Part shown: one piece after another, positions 21,830-34,771 of the stretch
Position numbering within the stretch: the first letter of the stretch is position 1
Layout: every line of letters starts with the position of its first letter
Assembly (NCBI GenBank): GCA_028622995.1
Contig: JAJQJQ010000006.1
Location: 5,704,001 to 5,768,000 of the forward strand
DNA length: 64,000 bases
Origin: Panagrolaimus kolymaensis
Taxonomy: Eukaryota > Nematoda > Chromadorea > Rhabditida > Panagrolaimidae
Direction: 5' to 3'
Notes under the pieces: model-generated
Databases searched by the model: none
What the model was told of the DNA's origin: nothing
Seen by the model: the letters and a program-made list of their open reading frames with translations, nothing else
Made by a program: the position numbers and the translations under genes

Positions 21830-24196
21830 ATGAGTTCAAGCTTTTATTATTTCGCTTTCATTTTATTGCTCATCCATTTTACTAATGCCGATGATGTTCA
21901 AGTGAAAACCCAATATGGCGACATCGAAGGTTTTACTTATCCAATGAAAAATGGTGAAGAAGCAAATATATTTTTGGGTATCCCATATGCTTCACCACCA
22001 ATAGATAACCTTCGCTTAGAAGTAAGTTGATGCTTAATACGATAAAATGTTTATCGGCAAAATACCAGAAACTTCTTACTTTCTTGTGTTTTTTTATAGA
22101 AGCCTCAACCACCAAAACCATGGAAATCAGCAACCATTGAAGCAAAGAAATTTGCTAGTCGTTGTTCGCCTCATACATTCGAAATTGTTCAATGGTTTGG
22201 TCCTCATAGTGAAGATTGTCTTTATTTAAATATTTTTGCACCCAAAATTAATGTTTGTTTTTTTGTTGCTTTTTTTTTTAAATAATCAAAATATTCTATT
22301 TTGCTTTAGAATACTTCCACCGAAACTTATCCCGTTGCAGTTTGGATTCATGGCGGTGGTTTTTGTTTTGGTGATACCGAAATTTATGGTTATAAAAAGC
22401 TTGCGGAAAATTTTGTTTCTCGGGGAATTATTGTTGTCACCGTCCAATACCGCCTTGGCCCATTTGGTTTCTTCTCTCTTGGAGATCATGAGGTTCCTGG
22501 AAATCTTGGACTTTGGGATCAGCGTCAAGCTTTATTATTTTTACATGAAGTTTTGCCTTCATTTGGTGGAGATAAAAATCGCATCACTGTTTGGGGTCAT
22601 AGTGCTGGAGGAACTTCAACCAGTTTATTATCAGCTTCCCCGCACACTCGAGGTTTTTTATTGAAACATGGAAAACCATTTCTTGGATTTGTTAATTTTA
22701 GATCTTTTTGCACAATCTTTCCAAATGTCGGGCTCAGCTTTTGTTGAATGGGGAAATTCCAAACGTGTCATCGGAGTCTCTCAACAACTTGCACAACATT
22801 TAGGTTGTCCCAAAACTTCTCATTCAAAAACTATCAAAGAATGCGTCAAAACTAAAACCACTGATGAAATTTTGAAAGCTTCCGATAACTTTGTAACTTT
22901 TTTTAGCTTAATTACTTACTTTAGTTTACAAGTTATAATTTTAAGGGTTTATCCCGAAATGATCTCAATTTTGATTGGTATCATCCAGTTGCGGATGTTG
23001 AATGGTTTGGAAAAGATTACATTCATGAACTTGAAGATGCACCTAAAAAGCCAACTCTTATTGGAGTAACAAGTGCTGAATCACTTCTTTCTTGTAAGTT
23101 TTTTAGTGTTTGTGTTATTGATATGAACTCGAATAAAATCAAGTTTTTCAGCTGCTTATGTCCATAATAGTTTGGCAACCATGTTCAGCGTTCATATGGG
23201 AATTAAAAAAAATGATCAACCAAATTTTTCTAAACAAAATCTAACTGATTTTATTCAAAATCGTATTGCAACTTTCTCCGCATTTGGAAACGACGCAGAA
23301 GCAGCATTTAAAGATTTAATAGAATTTTACATTGATCGTGGAACTTCGGATGAGAAAAAAGCTGATAGATTTTATTTTAATCGTTACACTGATGTTTGTT
23401 TAATTTTTACCTTATTGCTAGCTGGGTAATAATTTTGAGTTTTAGCTTCTCTCAGATATTCAATTTACCGTTCCAACTATTAAAGATGGCCTCGAAAAGA
23501 CTAAACTTAATTGGCCAACTTATATTTATCTTTTTGATTGGACCAATCCCGAATTGGTTGAAGAATTTGGATTTTATGGAGGTTAGCCTTTAAGAAATTT
23601 TAAAAGCTTCAGAAAGGCATTCTAACTTCTCGCTAAAAAGGATCGATTTGAAATCTATTCGAAATAAAATATTTGATTAATCAACTTACAGTGAAAAACC
23701 TTTATGACTCATATCTATCATTTCAGGAGCAAATCATGGCCTCGAATTGGCTTACCTTCATGGAGCATTTATTTTTAAATATTTTACTTTTACATCCGTT
23801 GACGATAATTTACAAAATGCTTATGTTGAAGGCGTTGCTAATTTTTTCAAAACAGGGTTAGTTTTTGTTCAAGCTTTGAAAATATGTTTGATGTTTTATA
23901 TCGAAATGCATTTCGATATTGTAGGACACGCTTGGATTATAGCAAAAATAGCAATTGCATTATTGAAAGCTAATATCTTTGGTTTTTTTAGAAAGCCATC
24001 AGTCAATAATAAAGAATGGCCTCAAATGACTTTAGATGATCGATTCAAATATTTCCATCTTGGAGAAAAAACTGAAGTTGCTGATAGTTTCTTTGCAACA
24101 CGAATGGGATTTTGGAAAAAATTCAATGAAAAATATGATTTTGATTTAATTCGTGGAGAATTTAGACATTCCAAAAAAGTTAAAGATGAACTTTAA
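21830..24196 (+). CDS. Second type-B carboxylesterase with KDEL tail
   Basis: Exons 21830-22021, 22100-22252, 22310-22652, 22702-22892, 22946-23093, 23152-23393, 23446-23581, 23727-23856 and 23992-24196 give 579 aa. A signal peptide covers residues 1-20. Catalytic set: IHGGG oxyanion loop, Ser213 in GHSAG, Glu338 in TSAES, His472 in ANHGLELAYLHG. EDCLYLN is intact. It ends KKVKDEL, so it should be held in the ER lumen like its paralogue at 7485-9695; the two also end with a similar fold (FWKKFNEKYDFDLIRG against FWDELTKTYDFDIIRG). The acceptor of exon 7 must be TTTTAG ending at 23445, not the nearer CTCAG, to keep TDLLSDIQFTVP in frame. Two extra introns relative to the paralogue show that the duplication is not recent. 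Confidence 0.92.
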
Positions 24197-27100
24197 AATA
24201 AAATTAGTTTATTTTGTAACATCTTTTAAATTTTGCGTAATTAGAAACAATAAAAAAAGTACAATAAAAAAAATGTTGTTGAATCTCAGCCAAAAGCTTT
24301 TGTTGATGTTGCTGCTGCGGCTTTCATTTTTATTATTCGTCCTATTTAGCTTTTTTTTTATTTGTTTTAAAGCTTTAACAAACTTCAAAAAATACAGCAA
24401 CCACGAAGGTAGTGTGTAGTAACAACGCAGGCAAAGATCAGCATTGCAAAATCGAGAGTTGAAAATCTTGCATAATTACTTTCTTTTTCTTTTTCAAAAA
24501 AGGGAACAAAAATAAATATAGCAAAAACGACGAAAGGAAGATTTTAAAAAGACTAAGTAGCAGCTTTAATTTTAATAAGGAACTCAAAAAAATAAAGACA
24601 AAGGAATGAATGTAATAATAACATCTCTTGATCTTGGTCATTCTTTAGAATGAAAAACCATAAAATGATTTTGAATTGGAAAAACTGTGATCTTTAGCAC
24701 TAAAGGCTTCGAAAGCAACTCGTGTGGATTGATTGGTTCAAAGGATGGTGTAAAAATAATGGGGAAAAAAACGAATACGAAGGATCACGAATAAAAGGAT
24801 TTAACAATAATGAAAACATACTATTTTTTCAACATAAAAGCAAATAGAAGAGCCATTTGCTAACTATATTAACACAACTTCTTTTTTTACCTCAAAAAGC
24901 GTTAGCAACATAAAGCAATTTCTTGTTCAGAAAGGTAAATTTATTTCAATTCCTGTTTTTCCATTCATGGCAAAGTTTATCTTTTTGAATTTTTTCATCG
25001 TTAAGTCAAACACTTGAACCACGAGAAGCTTTAATAGTTTAGTACTCATTATTTCGGTCATGATTGCATTTTCTTTCGTTTGTGATGCCTAATTAGAGGT
25101 AACATCAAGTTTATTTTAAATCTAAGTTTTTAGATAACTTTTGTTTCATTACATTTTAATATTTTTTAATAAATAAAAACTCTTACAATTTTTTTAATTT
25201 TTTGTTACGTAATCCTCCCGGTGTTTGAGTGTTCCTCCGATGTAATAATAATGTCTTTTGTTGTTTTTAAACAAAAACGAACGTTTCTTAGTATCCAGTA
25301 GCCTTGAAAGCTGCTGCTGCCTGCAAACAACAAGGCTAACTAACAACTACATATATGCAGAACGGTCCCCGTATATTTGAACGCGACTTTTTCTTTTGGT
25401 AGTTCTCCTCTCAGCGTTGGGTAGCAGCAGCTATACAATGTTGTTTTGTTGTTGTATTATATTCTGTTTGCTTCTTTCTTTTTATTTTATAACGGAGTAT
25501 TTTTTCTTTCTCCCGTTCGTTCCGCATTTTTTGGAGCTTTGACCGTTCACCACCACGCACACCAAAAAGGTAAGTAAAAAAGGTTGAATGAAGTGAGGCA
25601 GCAGCAGCAACAACGACTGACTGAAACACGCAGCACCCAGACTTTCTCGCGCATATGAGCACCAACCAAACGGGTGGTCACTCATTTTGATTCTCGCTTG
25701 CTTATTTTTTTTTTCGCGCAGGCAGGTATTGAAGCTATTACCATTGCGTCGTCGTCATATTTGGTAGCCGTCGCTTGTCAAACCAAAAAAGAAGAAGGAG
25801 GGATGGAGGTAACGAGACAAACTAAACTCTCTCTCACTCCCAAAAAAGGTGGCGGCCGCTTCTTCTTCCTGCTACTGCCAACCAGCTGCAACAAAGACCA
25901 AAATAAGAGAAAGTAAATAAGTAAGTATTAGCATTAAAAAAATTTTTAAGAAAAATGCTAAGAGTTTTTCCTCTTCAAATTTTTTTTTGTATGTTTATTT
26001 GAGAAAAGTGAAGAAGAAGACGTTGCTTTTTTCTCCTCTGACTTTTTATTTATTATTCCGCATTTCATTTACTTTTTAAGGTGATGATGGAACGTAAGTG
26101 GCTTGGCTGGTTGGGTGGCTTTCGATCGTTGTTGTTGCTTTCTTACTACTGCTCTCTTATAATTTTTTTTACTCTTTCTCGATCTTTTTGACATTTCTTT
26201 ACGCTAAATTTGCTTCAATAAAAAAAAGTAAAAAAAGAGTTTATTAAATTGTAACTATCATTTTTCTTTTTTCCTTTTGTTGTACTATTCTTATCAAGTT
26301 CTTGAATCATAAAATGTCAAATATCACGCTAATTCAACTTTTTGCTCTAATCAGAACACGTTTATAAGTCTGTTATTACGATAATGGCATGTTTTAAACA
26401 CGTTTTTTGTATTTAATAGTTTTGTTATTCTTTTTTAAGCTTTCGTTCAACCTTTAAGGTGTCAAACTTCGTATGTAATAAGTACGACTCCATTTTTTAA
26501 ATAAATTTTTATTTCTTTTCCCTCACCCTTTTTTCTCCTGTAAAATTTCACACAAATTTTCATTTTACCTCATTTCCATTCTATTTTTTTTCTCATGCGG
26601 TTTTTTAAAATGACCATTGGTCAAAGCCGATTGTTGCAATGGCGGCTTTTCATAAATTGTTGCTGCAAACGAGCTAGCGGGTATCCATGGAAACTGAAGC
26701 AGCTTTATTGCATTTTTACCGTTGTAGTAGTAGTCGGTCAAACGGAGGACAAAAGTTTGCAAAAATGAGAGAATTAAATTCACGTCATGGATATAATACA
26801 AAAAGAATATGAATGAACTGTAATTTTGGGATGGATTAGGGCGAAGGTTATTTGCTGCACGCATAGATGAATTGATTCTTGTAGAAATGATCAAATGAAA
26901 AGTTCGAATTTTTATATTTTACGTTATTTTTTGTGGTCTTTATTGATTATGCTTTGCTGGTAAACCGTTTCACTTTTAATGATTTATTACTGGACTTCTT
27001 TCCATGAAAAACGAAAGCCCTTCAGTTGTTAATTTGCCGTTAAAACTCGATTTTTCATACTGATGTCTAGTGACTATATTGAGATTCCAAAACTTCTATG

Positions 27101-28498
27101 TTAATAATAACCAAATTAACTTTTCATTTCAAGAGCGCTTATTTCCACTGATAATAACCTATATCGTCACTGCCTCATTCACTCATTCTAAATTTCTAAA
27201 TTATGTCGTTTCTTTACTTTCTTCTCGTTTTTATTGTTTCTTTGTCAATACTAAAATGACCGAGGAAAAGGGAAAAAGAGAGAGATATGTTGCAATCTGT
27301 AGATGATATCAATCTGTCATATTCTCACCCAAGTATGTAAATGAACCAAATCAAAACTGTCGCAACTCATTGATTTTACGGAAATCAAAAAAAAACCTGA
27401 CACTTTTTTTCTTTTTTGGGTGTTACTACTTTTGAGGATTTGATTACTACATACTTTACCTTTTTTTAAATATAAAATTTTCTTAAATCCTAACCATTTT
27501 GACTCTCATATTTTTTTATTTACACTTTTTTTTTACTCTCGACTTTGCGCAAACAGTTAGTTATTCGATCGGTTTTGTTGTTTTCGTAAACCAAGGGCGG
27601 CTGTCACCAATCCCTTTTTTTGACCCTTGACCACTGCTTGTTTTTCTTCTTCTTCCCTTTGCAACATCAATTCTTATACAAAACAAGGTTTCCGGTAAAC
27701 AAGTTTTTAAACTTTTTTTGAGGACTCATTTTGCGGCCATTACTGGTTGTTATTATTATTGGACTACTTTTTTTATATTTGATTTTAATGATGACTTTGA
27801 AATTGGTTTTTCTCGGTTAGTAAAATACTTGAAATGTTAAGTAAGCGTTGATCTCGATTAAAAAAAAATAGACAGCTTGAGTTAGTTGACTCCCCGATTT
27901 TCAATTGAGAGTTGATGATAGGCGCAAAATTTGATGAGAAAGTGCTTGACTGAAGCTGAAACATTTACTTTCAGCAGGGTTTTTATTATTTTGGAAGATA
28001 GGTTAAAGTTAGCGTAAAAATATCATTATAGCTTTAAACCAATTTAAATCTATCCCTAATAATAATTTTTTATAATAAGCGTGAACATTTCCTTTCAATA
28101 TCACCAAATTTTCACTTTTTTATGAATGTCTTTTTTGCAACTAACTATTTTCTCTCCAAATCCGATCATGTTTCAATCTGCAATAAAAACTTTTCAGCAG
28201 AATTATATAATCCATTTAATTAAAAAATAATTAAACTTTGTTTTTTTTTATTACCTTCATCATGGCTGTCCTCTGAATTCGTATGATATGGGTTTATATA
28301 AAAAAAATTTTTTTTCCAAGGCCGATTGACCCTTGCGTTGTTTTTTTATTTTATTTCAAGGTTTTTCCCATTCGTGTTTTAATTTTTTTTTCATCACTTT
28401 CATTTGTTTTTTTCATTTCATTAATTGAATTTCAGAATTATTGCTTCCAAAAATTGTCAAAGCCACGTAATTTTTATTTGATGCCTTGGTAGGCGTTG
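24197..28498. other. Long gene-free region upstream of the BRICHOS-like gene
   Basis: 4.3 kb with no supportable coding exon or RNA gene. A stretch at about 25.3-25.9 kb is richer in G and C than its surroundings (CAGCAGCAG, GGCGGCCGC, CT-rich tracts) and contains GTAAGT-type sites, e.g. near 25920. It may be a promoter or non-coding first exon for the gene at 28.5 kb; that is inference only. Confidence 0.4.
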
Positions 28499-31437
28499 AT
28501 GGCATTATCCCAACGTTTGCCGTATCTTGACGGCGAGCCTAAATCCATTGGTATTGCACCTCCGCCTTATAAAGTTACGAATAGTCGTGACGACGATAGC
28601 ACTTCGGGACGTTGGTCTGATACTTCCTTATCGTCTTCTGGACTTGGAAAACGTCGATCATCGTGGTCAAATTTGGTTGAAGCCGACGAAAATTTAAAAA
28701 ATTATAAAGTTAACGTGTATCCCAAAGTTTCAAGTACCATGAGTACTACTTCATATTCGACTAATCCTATGCCAACCAAAGTTCCATTTGGACAACATCC
28801 AATGAGTGGAAGCAATATGAGTGTTAATATGCCACATATGGGTGCTGCTCAACCTGTTAGTTATCAGCTTAAACCTCCATCTCAACAAGGCAATTACACA
28901 GCTAATAATAGCATGTCATCAGAATTTTTCGTAATGGTAAGCCGGGTTTTTTTTTAGAAGGTTGATCTTTTCGGAGCTACAGGAACATAATTGAATTTTA
29001 AATTTTAACTAAAATTTAGTTACCACTAAATAAACATATTCTTCAGCCCCGCGGGTCAATTCAAAAGCTTAATTATGGTACACCCATGCCACCAGGAGCA
29101 ACACCCATTCCATTGGATAATCCAACTCCCCTTCCACATCAATCCACAACAGTAACCACAACATCAACGACACGACGAAAAAAGAATCGAATGCAAGAGC
29201 TTCGAGATTTTTTTGCTAAACCTTTAGCTAAATTTCTTTGTGGTGCATGTTGTTTGCTTTTGATTGTTGGAATTATTTTGGCTATTGTGCTTCCTTTGAA
29301 CTTAATTCTACCAAATCATTATCAATTTTCATGGACCGCTCCACAAATATTTCGACAAAATCAAGGGGCGGCCGCTGCAGCGCCAACCAATATACAATTG
29401 GATATTCAAGGCGATCAAGCAAGATTTAATCTTCGAGGAAATAATGCTGTTCCATTTAAATCCAATTATCTCTCAGTTTATGATTTTAAAACAAATAAAA
29501 TTGCAATCGTGGATTCTGCATTGCGTGGAAATACTGGAAATCAAATAATTTGTTTTGTTATGGATTTTGATAAACGATTTATGAAAGATATGAGTGATTT
29601 AAAAAGAGCTGCTAAAAATTCTCAAAGTGTAAGTTTTTATTTGTGGATCATGTATTTTTTTACAAAGGAAATTTATTTATTTTCCGAAAGCTTTAATTGT
29701 AAAAATTAGAGACTTTAAAAACTTTTCATTACAAAAATGCCAAGATAACATGAATGTTTCAGAAAAACAATCAAACAAGTGGTTGGCAAGAGCAATGGAA
29801 TTATACGCCTTCCCCCGTTCAAAATTTCAACTCGGAGGCAAATTTTCATCCAGATATTTCTGAATGCCGGGGTGCTCGATGGATTCAACTTTCTTATGTC
29901 AATTCGAATCAAAAACGTAAGCTTTTTTCCCACCAGCATAATCTTTTTTTTTATGAGGAAATTTAGCAATGCGATGCAATGAATGCTACGATTTTTGTTT
30001 ACCTGATTATGCAATTGAAAAAGATATTATTCGAGGCGAAGATTACTTAAATATTCAAAAGCGTAATTGCTTTTATTTATTCGTTCCCGAATGGAGAGGT
30101 TTTGTTCAAGCTTATGGCGTATGTTTAAAGCGAATTTTGATAAAGTTCAATTAAGATATTTGCAAATTTTAGAACACCGGTGGCCAAGGAGGTCAGGGTC
30201 AAAATCAACAATATCCCCAACAAAATCAAATGCAAAATTATGGCACTGGAAGCACCACAAATTTATATGGTCAACAAACACCCAATACCCTTCAACAACC
30301 TGCTACTGGGGGTACATTTATGGTTGCTTCAAATCCATATTCTTCACAAAGTGGGCAAGTAAATCATTTACAAAATCATTTGGGACAATACACTCAACCA
30401 AATCCATATTTTGGAACAAATAGTGGAAGCGGTGGAGGTGGAGGAGGAGGCGGCATGGGCGGTGGTTCTGGTATGATTGGAAACAACGGTTATAATAGTA
30501 ATTATAATGAGCTTAATCGGAACTCAAATTCTAATTATAATAATGGCAACAATAATAATAACAATAATAACGACAATGAAAGTAGATGGATTCCATTATC
30601 AAATGTTCCTGGTAAGTCCAGGTTCTTATCATTACGTGAAGTAAAATTTTTATTTACAGGGCAAATTGTAAACCGTACTGGACAAGCTATTAATCAAGTT
30701 CGAAACCAAGTGGATCAATGGGGACGACAAATAGGCCAAAATCTTGGTTTGATTCAACCAAATAATGAATATGGTGTTAGTGCTAATAGCAATGCAAATC
30801 CATATGATCCTCGATACAATCAAGATTTGAATAACAATAATAATAGGAACTCATATGGATTTAACAACAACAACAATAATAACAATAATAATAATCCTCA
30901 AGCACTTGCCAATGCTCAAAGATCACAATATTTGGGTTCAACCATGGGTGGTCCAGGTTTAACTGGCATGGGTCCTACATATAATGTTCAACATCCACCT
31001 GTTGGAGGTACAAACTTTTAATTAATAAAATTTAAAGGGTACAAGAAAAAAATATTTGTAGGTGAAACCACAAATGGCGCAAACTTTGGTCAATCTCAAT
31101 CCGCACTTTTGCCTAGTTCACTTTTTAATCAACCTGAAGATATGCGAACTGGAATTCGAACGGGCAATCAAGCCGTTCTCCCACAGAATCCTTCAGAATA
31201 TTTTAGAAATCAACAACAAAGTCTTTCAAATCAAGCTGTACAATTACAAAATCAAGCTCAACAACTTCAAAATGCTCAAACTCAACAAGTACAGGTTTGA
31301 TAACTTCAAAGTTAACCTCTAACATCTAAAACTTTTTTTAGTCTTTTGGAAATGATCTTTCTGTTACAAATAACCCAAATCAAAATCCACCCACACTCAA
31401 TCAAGAGCGAGCATTCGTTCAAGAATGGGGGCGATGA
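28499..31437 (+). CDS. Type II membrane protein with BRICHOS-like domain and N/Q-rich tail
   Basis: Exons 28499-28936, 29047-29628, 29763-29916, 29967-30118, 30173-30611, 30660-31007, 31062-31294 and 31342-31437 give 813 aa. Residues 1-205 are cytoplasmic, Ser/Thr/Pro-rich, ending in a basic stop-transfer patch (RRKKNR). One membrane helix lies at about 208-235 (LCGACCLLLIVGIILAIVLP). The region at about 285-420 has BRICHOS features: strand with an Asp (VYDFKTNKIAIVD), the first Cys in QIICFVMDFD, a helix, then a Cys-rich part (RCNECYDFCLPDY) and RNCFYLF. BRICHOS domains act as intramolecular chaperones in secreted or type II proteins. After residue 443 the chain is very rich in Gly, Asn and Gln (poly-G and poly-N runs). 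The BRICHOS call rests on my reading of the pattern. The ATG at 28499 follows TTGGTAG. Confidence 0.72.
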
Positions 31438-32586
31438 CGAAGTTAATTTATTATTCAAATTTTTTTTCTTATTTTTTTACTACTTACAAAATGAGCTTTC
31501 AACGATTTAAACCAAACTTTACTATGCCCAAAAAAATTATTTATTATTACTTTTTTTTACAGAGCTTCCTAGTCTTTTTAATTTATTTCTCTTCCAAAAA
31601 AAAGCCTTTTACTTCCTTAACTCAGGGATTATTTTGGCGCATTATTATCAATTTCACTTCTCAAATAACAAAAAAGTTATTTCTTTCACGTTATTATAAA
31701 AAAATATAATTAACAATCGTAAATTTTATAAATTTTGTTGTAAACTTGAAAATTTAAATTTTCATTCTTCTTTTTTATTTACCCCGAGTTTTTTACTTTC
31801 TGTAATTGTTATAAAAATGTTTAACGAAAAATTAAATAAACTTGTAATTTAAAAGAAGCAGCTGATTTGAAATATAACTGTCGGGAACAACGACGGCATA
31901 TAAATGGTATAAGATGGTTTATAATACATACATATTTATACAAACACAATTTGCATCCACCGTAAATGCATAGTTTAGACAAAAAAATTTAAATGTTCTT
32001 TCAAAAAGCATTGAAAATTTAACAATCAATTTTGATGAAAGAATTTTTTTTGCCATTAAAAATCGTTGGCGAAATAAAAGATATGCTTTGTTTATTCATT
32101 TATTTTTCTTCTAACCAAATAAAATAATTTAAACTTCATTACCTTTTTTTGCAATCAATGAAACTCCACCTCCAAAAGTAAAGCACCAAAGCATCGACAA
32201 CTAAAGCAGGTGGTAAAAGCTTTCACGAAATAGTATTATTAAAAAATGAAATTCATTTCTTCCAATTTTTTGAATAAAGAAAATCTGTAAATTCAAATAA
32301 TTCCCTCGTTTCAGTCACGTTAATACAGTTCCCAAACATGGAAGCGAGAAAAACCACCCGCGAGTGAAAAAAGTTCAAACAGAAAAAATCGTGATTGACT
32401 TCTTCAAAGTTTTGTTTTGCAGAAACTTGTATGGTTTTTGCTTTTTTGAGAAATAATCAGAAATTTTATATTTTCCAAAGTTTATTAATCTCCGTGAATT
32501 GCTTTGAGTTATTTTTTGTTTTTATAGTTTCCATGAATTTATGCTGCTGCATCCTCGCGGTTTTCATATTTTCTTATTATTATCAT
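31438..32586. other. Intergenic, no gene seen
   Basis: 3' UTR of the BRICHOS-like gene, with AATAAA-type signals near 31830, then AT-rich sequence up to a fold-back element. No coding exon is supported. Confidence 0.45.
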
Positions 32587-32594
32587 CTCGTGAA

Positions 32595-32965
32595 CAGGCT
32601 TTCGGATGTCATCTTGTCATCGCACTTGTCATCAAAAAATTTTGAATTACACTTTTTCTTCTAATGAAAATCTGTTTATCCTATGTTGTAGAGCTTTGCG
32701 AGATCTACTAGATGCTGCAATCAGAAAAAAAAATCACAAAAGTTATCATACCGATGACAATCCACTTCCGCTTTCTAGCAGCCATAAAGCGGAAGTGGAT
32801 TGTCATCGGTATGATAACTTTTGTGATTTTTTTTTCTGCTTAGTAGACTTTAAAGATCTCGCAAAGCTCTACAACATAGGATAAACAGATTTTCATTAGA
32901 AGAAAAAGTGTAATTCAAAATTTTTTGATGACAAGTGCGATGACAAGATGACATCCGAAAGCCTG
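32595..32965. mobile_element. Fold-back MITE with 8-bp target duplication
   Basis: A 371-bp near-perfect palindrome: two arms of about 180 bp starting CAGGCTTTCGGATGTCATC and ending in the reverse complement, around a loop of about 11 bases at 32775-32785. The arms differ mainly in one patch of about 20 bases. The direct repeat CTCGTGAA flanks it (32587-32594 and 32966-32973). Ends of CAGG type with an 8-bp target duplication suggest a non-autonomous hAT-like fold-back transposon; Mutator-like is an alternative. It lies just upstream of the CDC25-like gene, and its transcript would form a long hairpin. Confidence 0.9.
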
Positions 32966-33059
32966 CTCGTGAAAGTTGCCCCTCGTGAATCGTTAATTTT
33001 TTTCTCTCAATTTTTGAAGAAAATCTCTAAATTCTATTATTTTCAGATTTATTAAGAAC

Positions 33060-34128
33060 ATGGATGGCCTCCAATTAACTCCACCAACTCGAGCAATACC
33101 AATGGATTTACTTGAAATAACACCGCTGCTTGGTCAACTGGATTTCAATTTAACATCAACTCCATTGCCAGAAAAAAATCCAAATGCTCAACTAACTCCA
33201 TCAATTCGCCATGGTTCAAATAAATCTGTTTCATCAACGCCTTTTCAAAGATCAACAATGAATTTTTCTGCTTCAACTCTATTAACTCGAACAACATCAA
33301 CCAGTATTTTAGAAGGTGACATTCATAATGATTCAAATTGGCAACCATGCATCTTGGAACCGGTATGTATTCTTTGAATTAACTTTATCATTAAAAGGGC
33401 TTTTTAGTTTTATCATCTACCAACAATTGATAATCCTCAAACTGATTCCGTGGCTTTTCGCTCAATTTCTGCTGAAACTTTATCTCAATTACTGGACCTT
33501 CCAAGAAATGAATTTGAAAGCAAATACATACTGATTGATTGTCGATATCCGTATGAGTATGATGGTGGACATATCAAGTATGCTATCAACTTCCATGAAA
33601 ATGATTGTATTCAAAATTTATTTTATCCTGATAACAATGATGTTTTTGATGAAATCAATAAGAAAATACCAATCTTTTACTGCGAATATTCACAAGTTCG
33701 GGGACCTAAAATGTAAGTTTTGCATTTCGAAGTTTATGATTCTTATGTCTTCATCTTTTAGGGCTCATGCATTAAGACGTTTTGATCGACGAAGAAATGA
33801 ACTTCAATATCCCTATGTTGATTATGAAGAAATGTATTTATTAGATTGTGGCTATAATAAGTTTTATAAACTCTTCAAAAAACAAGTTAGTTTTTTCCTT
33901 TCATATTCCTTCCCCATTCATTCTCTGTGTTTTCAGGGATATTGTGCACCTGATCATTATGTTCCAATGAATTGTAAACATTTCGCTAATCATCTCAAAA
34001 AATTTCATTTTCATCGAAGCCGTTATCAACCAAATCGAAAAGTGAAGCGAACACCTCCATCAAGTCAACATCATTATGAACCAATCCTACTATGTTTCAA
34101 TGCCGATCAATCTTTAGAAGGCTTTTAA
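33060..34128 (+). CDS. CDC25-like dual-specificity phosphatase, copy 1
   Basis: Exons 33060-33362, 33408-33712, 33762-33885 and 33937-34128 give 307 aa. The N-terminal 120 residues are Ser/Thr/Pro-rich with proline-directed sites. The C-terminal rhodanese fold matches CDC25: ILIDCRYPYEYDGGHI, the active-site loop CEYSQVR (Cys193 to Arg199, CX5R) in RGPKM, RRFDRRRNE, YPYVDYEEMYLLDCGY and CAPDHYVPM. CDC25 removes inhibitory phosphates from Cdk Thr14/Tyr15 to start mitosis. The residue before the catalytic Cys is Tyr, where CDC25 proteins have His; this may lower activity. The protein is short for a CDC25. An acceptor (TTTTCAG) ends 13 bases before the ATG. A near-identical copy lies at 39.1-40.2 kb; this copy has the intact start. 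Confidence 0.88.
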
Positions 34129-34771
34129 AATTTGTTATCTTTATTAAAACTAAATGCTATTATTTGTTAATTGAAATATTTACTGTTAGGTTACTTTTTT
34201 AGTCAGCTGTATATTAATTTTCCCTCTTTTTTGTTTATAGTTAGTTTTTCTGCTTTGTTTATTCGTTTGTTTTTTTCTTCTATTTCAAATAAAGTAACTT
34301 GCAATTATCTTTTTTTTTACAATTAAGTAATAATACAACAACAACTCATTAAAAAGTTTGCTTGAAAGAAAGCAATATCAGCGTCAAGCAAAAAAAATTT
34401 CATTCAAGTCTTGAATGCATTTCTAATCAATTTTTATCCGACCACGAAATCATTCATTTCATTGATTCTGCATACTTTACCAACAAATTTAGCCTATTTT
34501 GTTTCCAACCATCTTCAAAAAAAATGATTGCACATTTCTTCATTTTTACGTGAGTCATCTCTGCTTTTTTGGTTTTAATTTTTTAAAAGCCTAAAAAAGA
34601 AAAATACTTTTATAAAAACTATCAAAAAAATTTATAAAATTATTGAAAACCCTCCTTGTTGTTGTTCTTGAAACTTTATTGAGGTTAGTTGCATCATTTT
34701 CTTTTCTCTTTTATTAATCCTTTCATTTTTAAGTTTTCAAAAATGTCTACGTCTGTTGCTCCATCGGTTTC
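33070..34771 (+). repeat. 1.7-kb direct duplication, left copy
   Basis: Matches 39121-40827 at an offset of 6051 bases. It covers the CDC25-like gene from its fourth codon, its 3' UTR, the spacer, and the first 29 bases of the PABP coding sequence. Apart from five substitutions in the first 70 bases or so and a 5-bp indel (CTCTT) near 34702, I saw no difference between the copies. Confidence 0.93.
34129..34742. other. CDC25-like 3' UTR and duplicated PABP promoter
   Basis: Equivalent to 40180-40798. It carries AATAAA-type signals and the T-rich approach to the PABP start (TTTTTAAG before the ATG). Here it drives only a truncated PABP start. Confidence 0.5.

Noticed and set aside
22236..22664. 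142-codon frame overlapping exon 3 of the second esterase
   Set aside because: Alternative frame; the esterase frame carries HGGG and GHSAG.
32606..32884. 92-codon frame in the fold-back element
   Set aside because: Lies within the palindrome and has no domain; an accidental frame.
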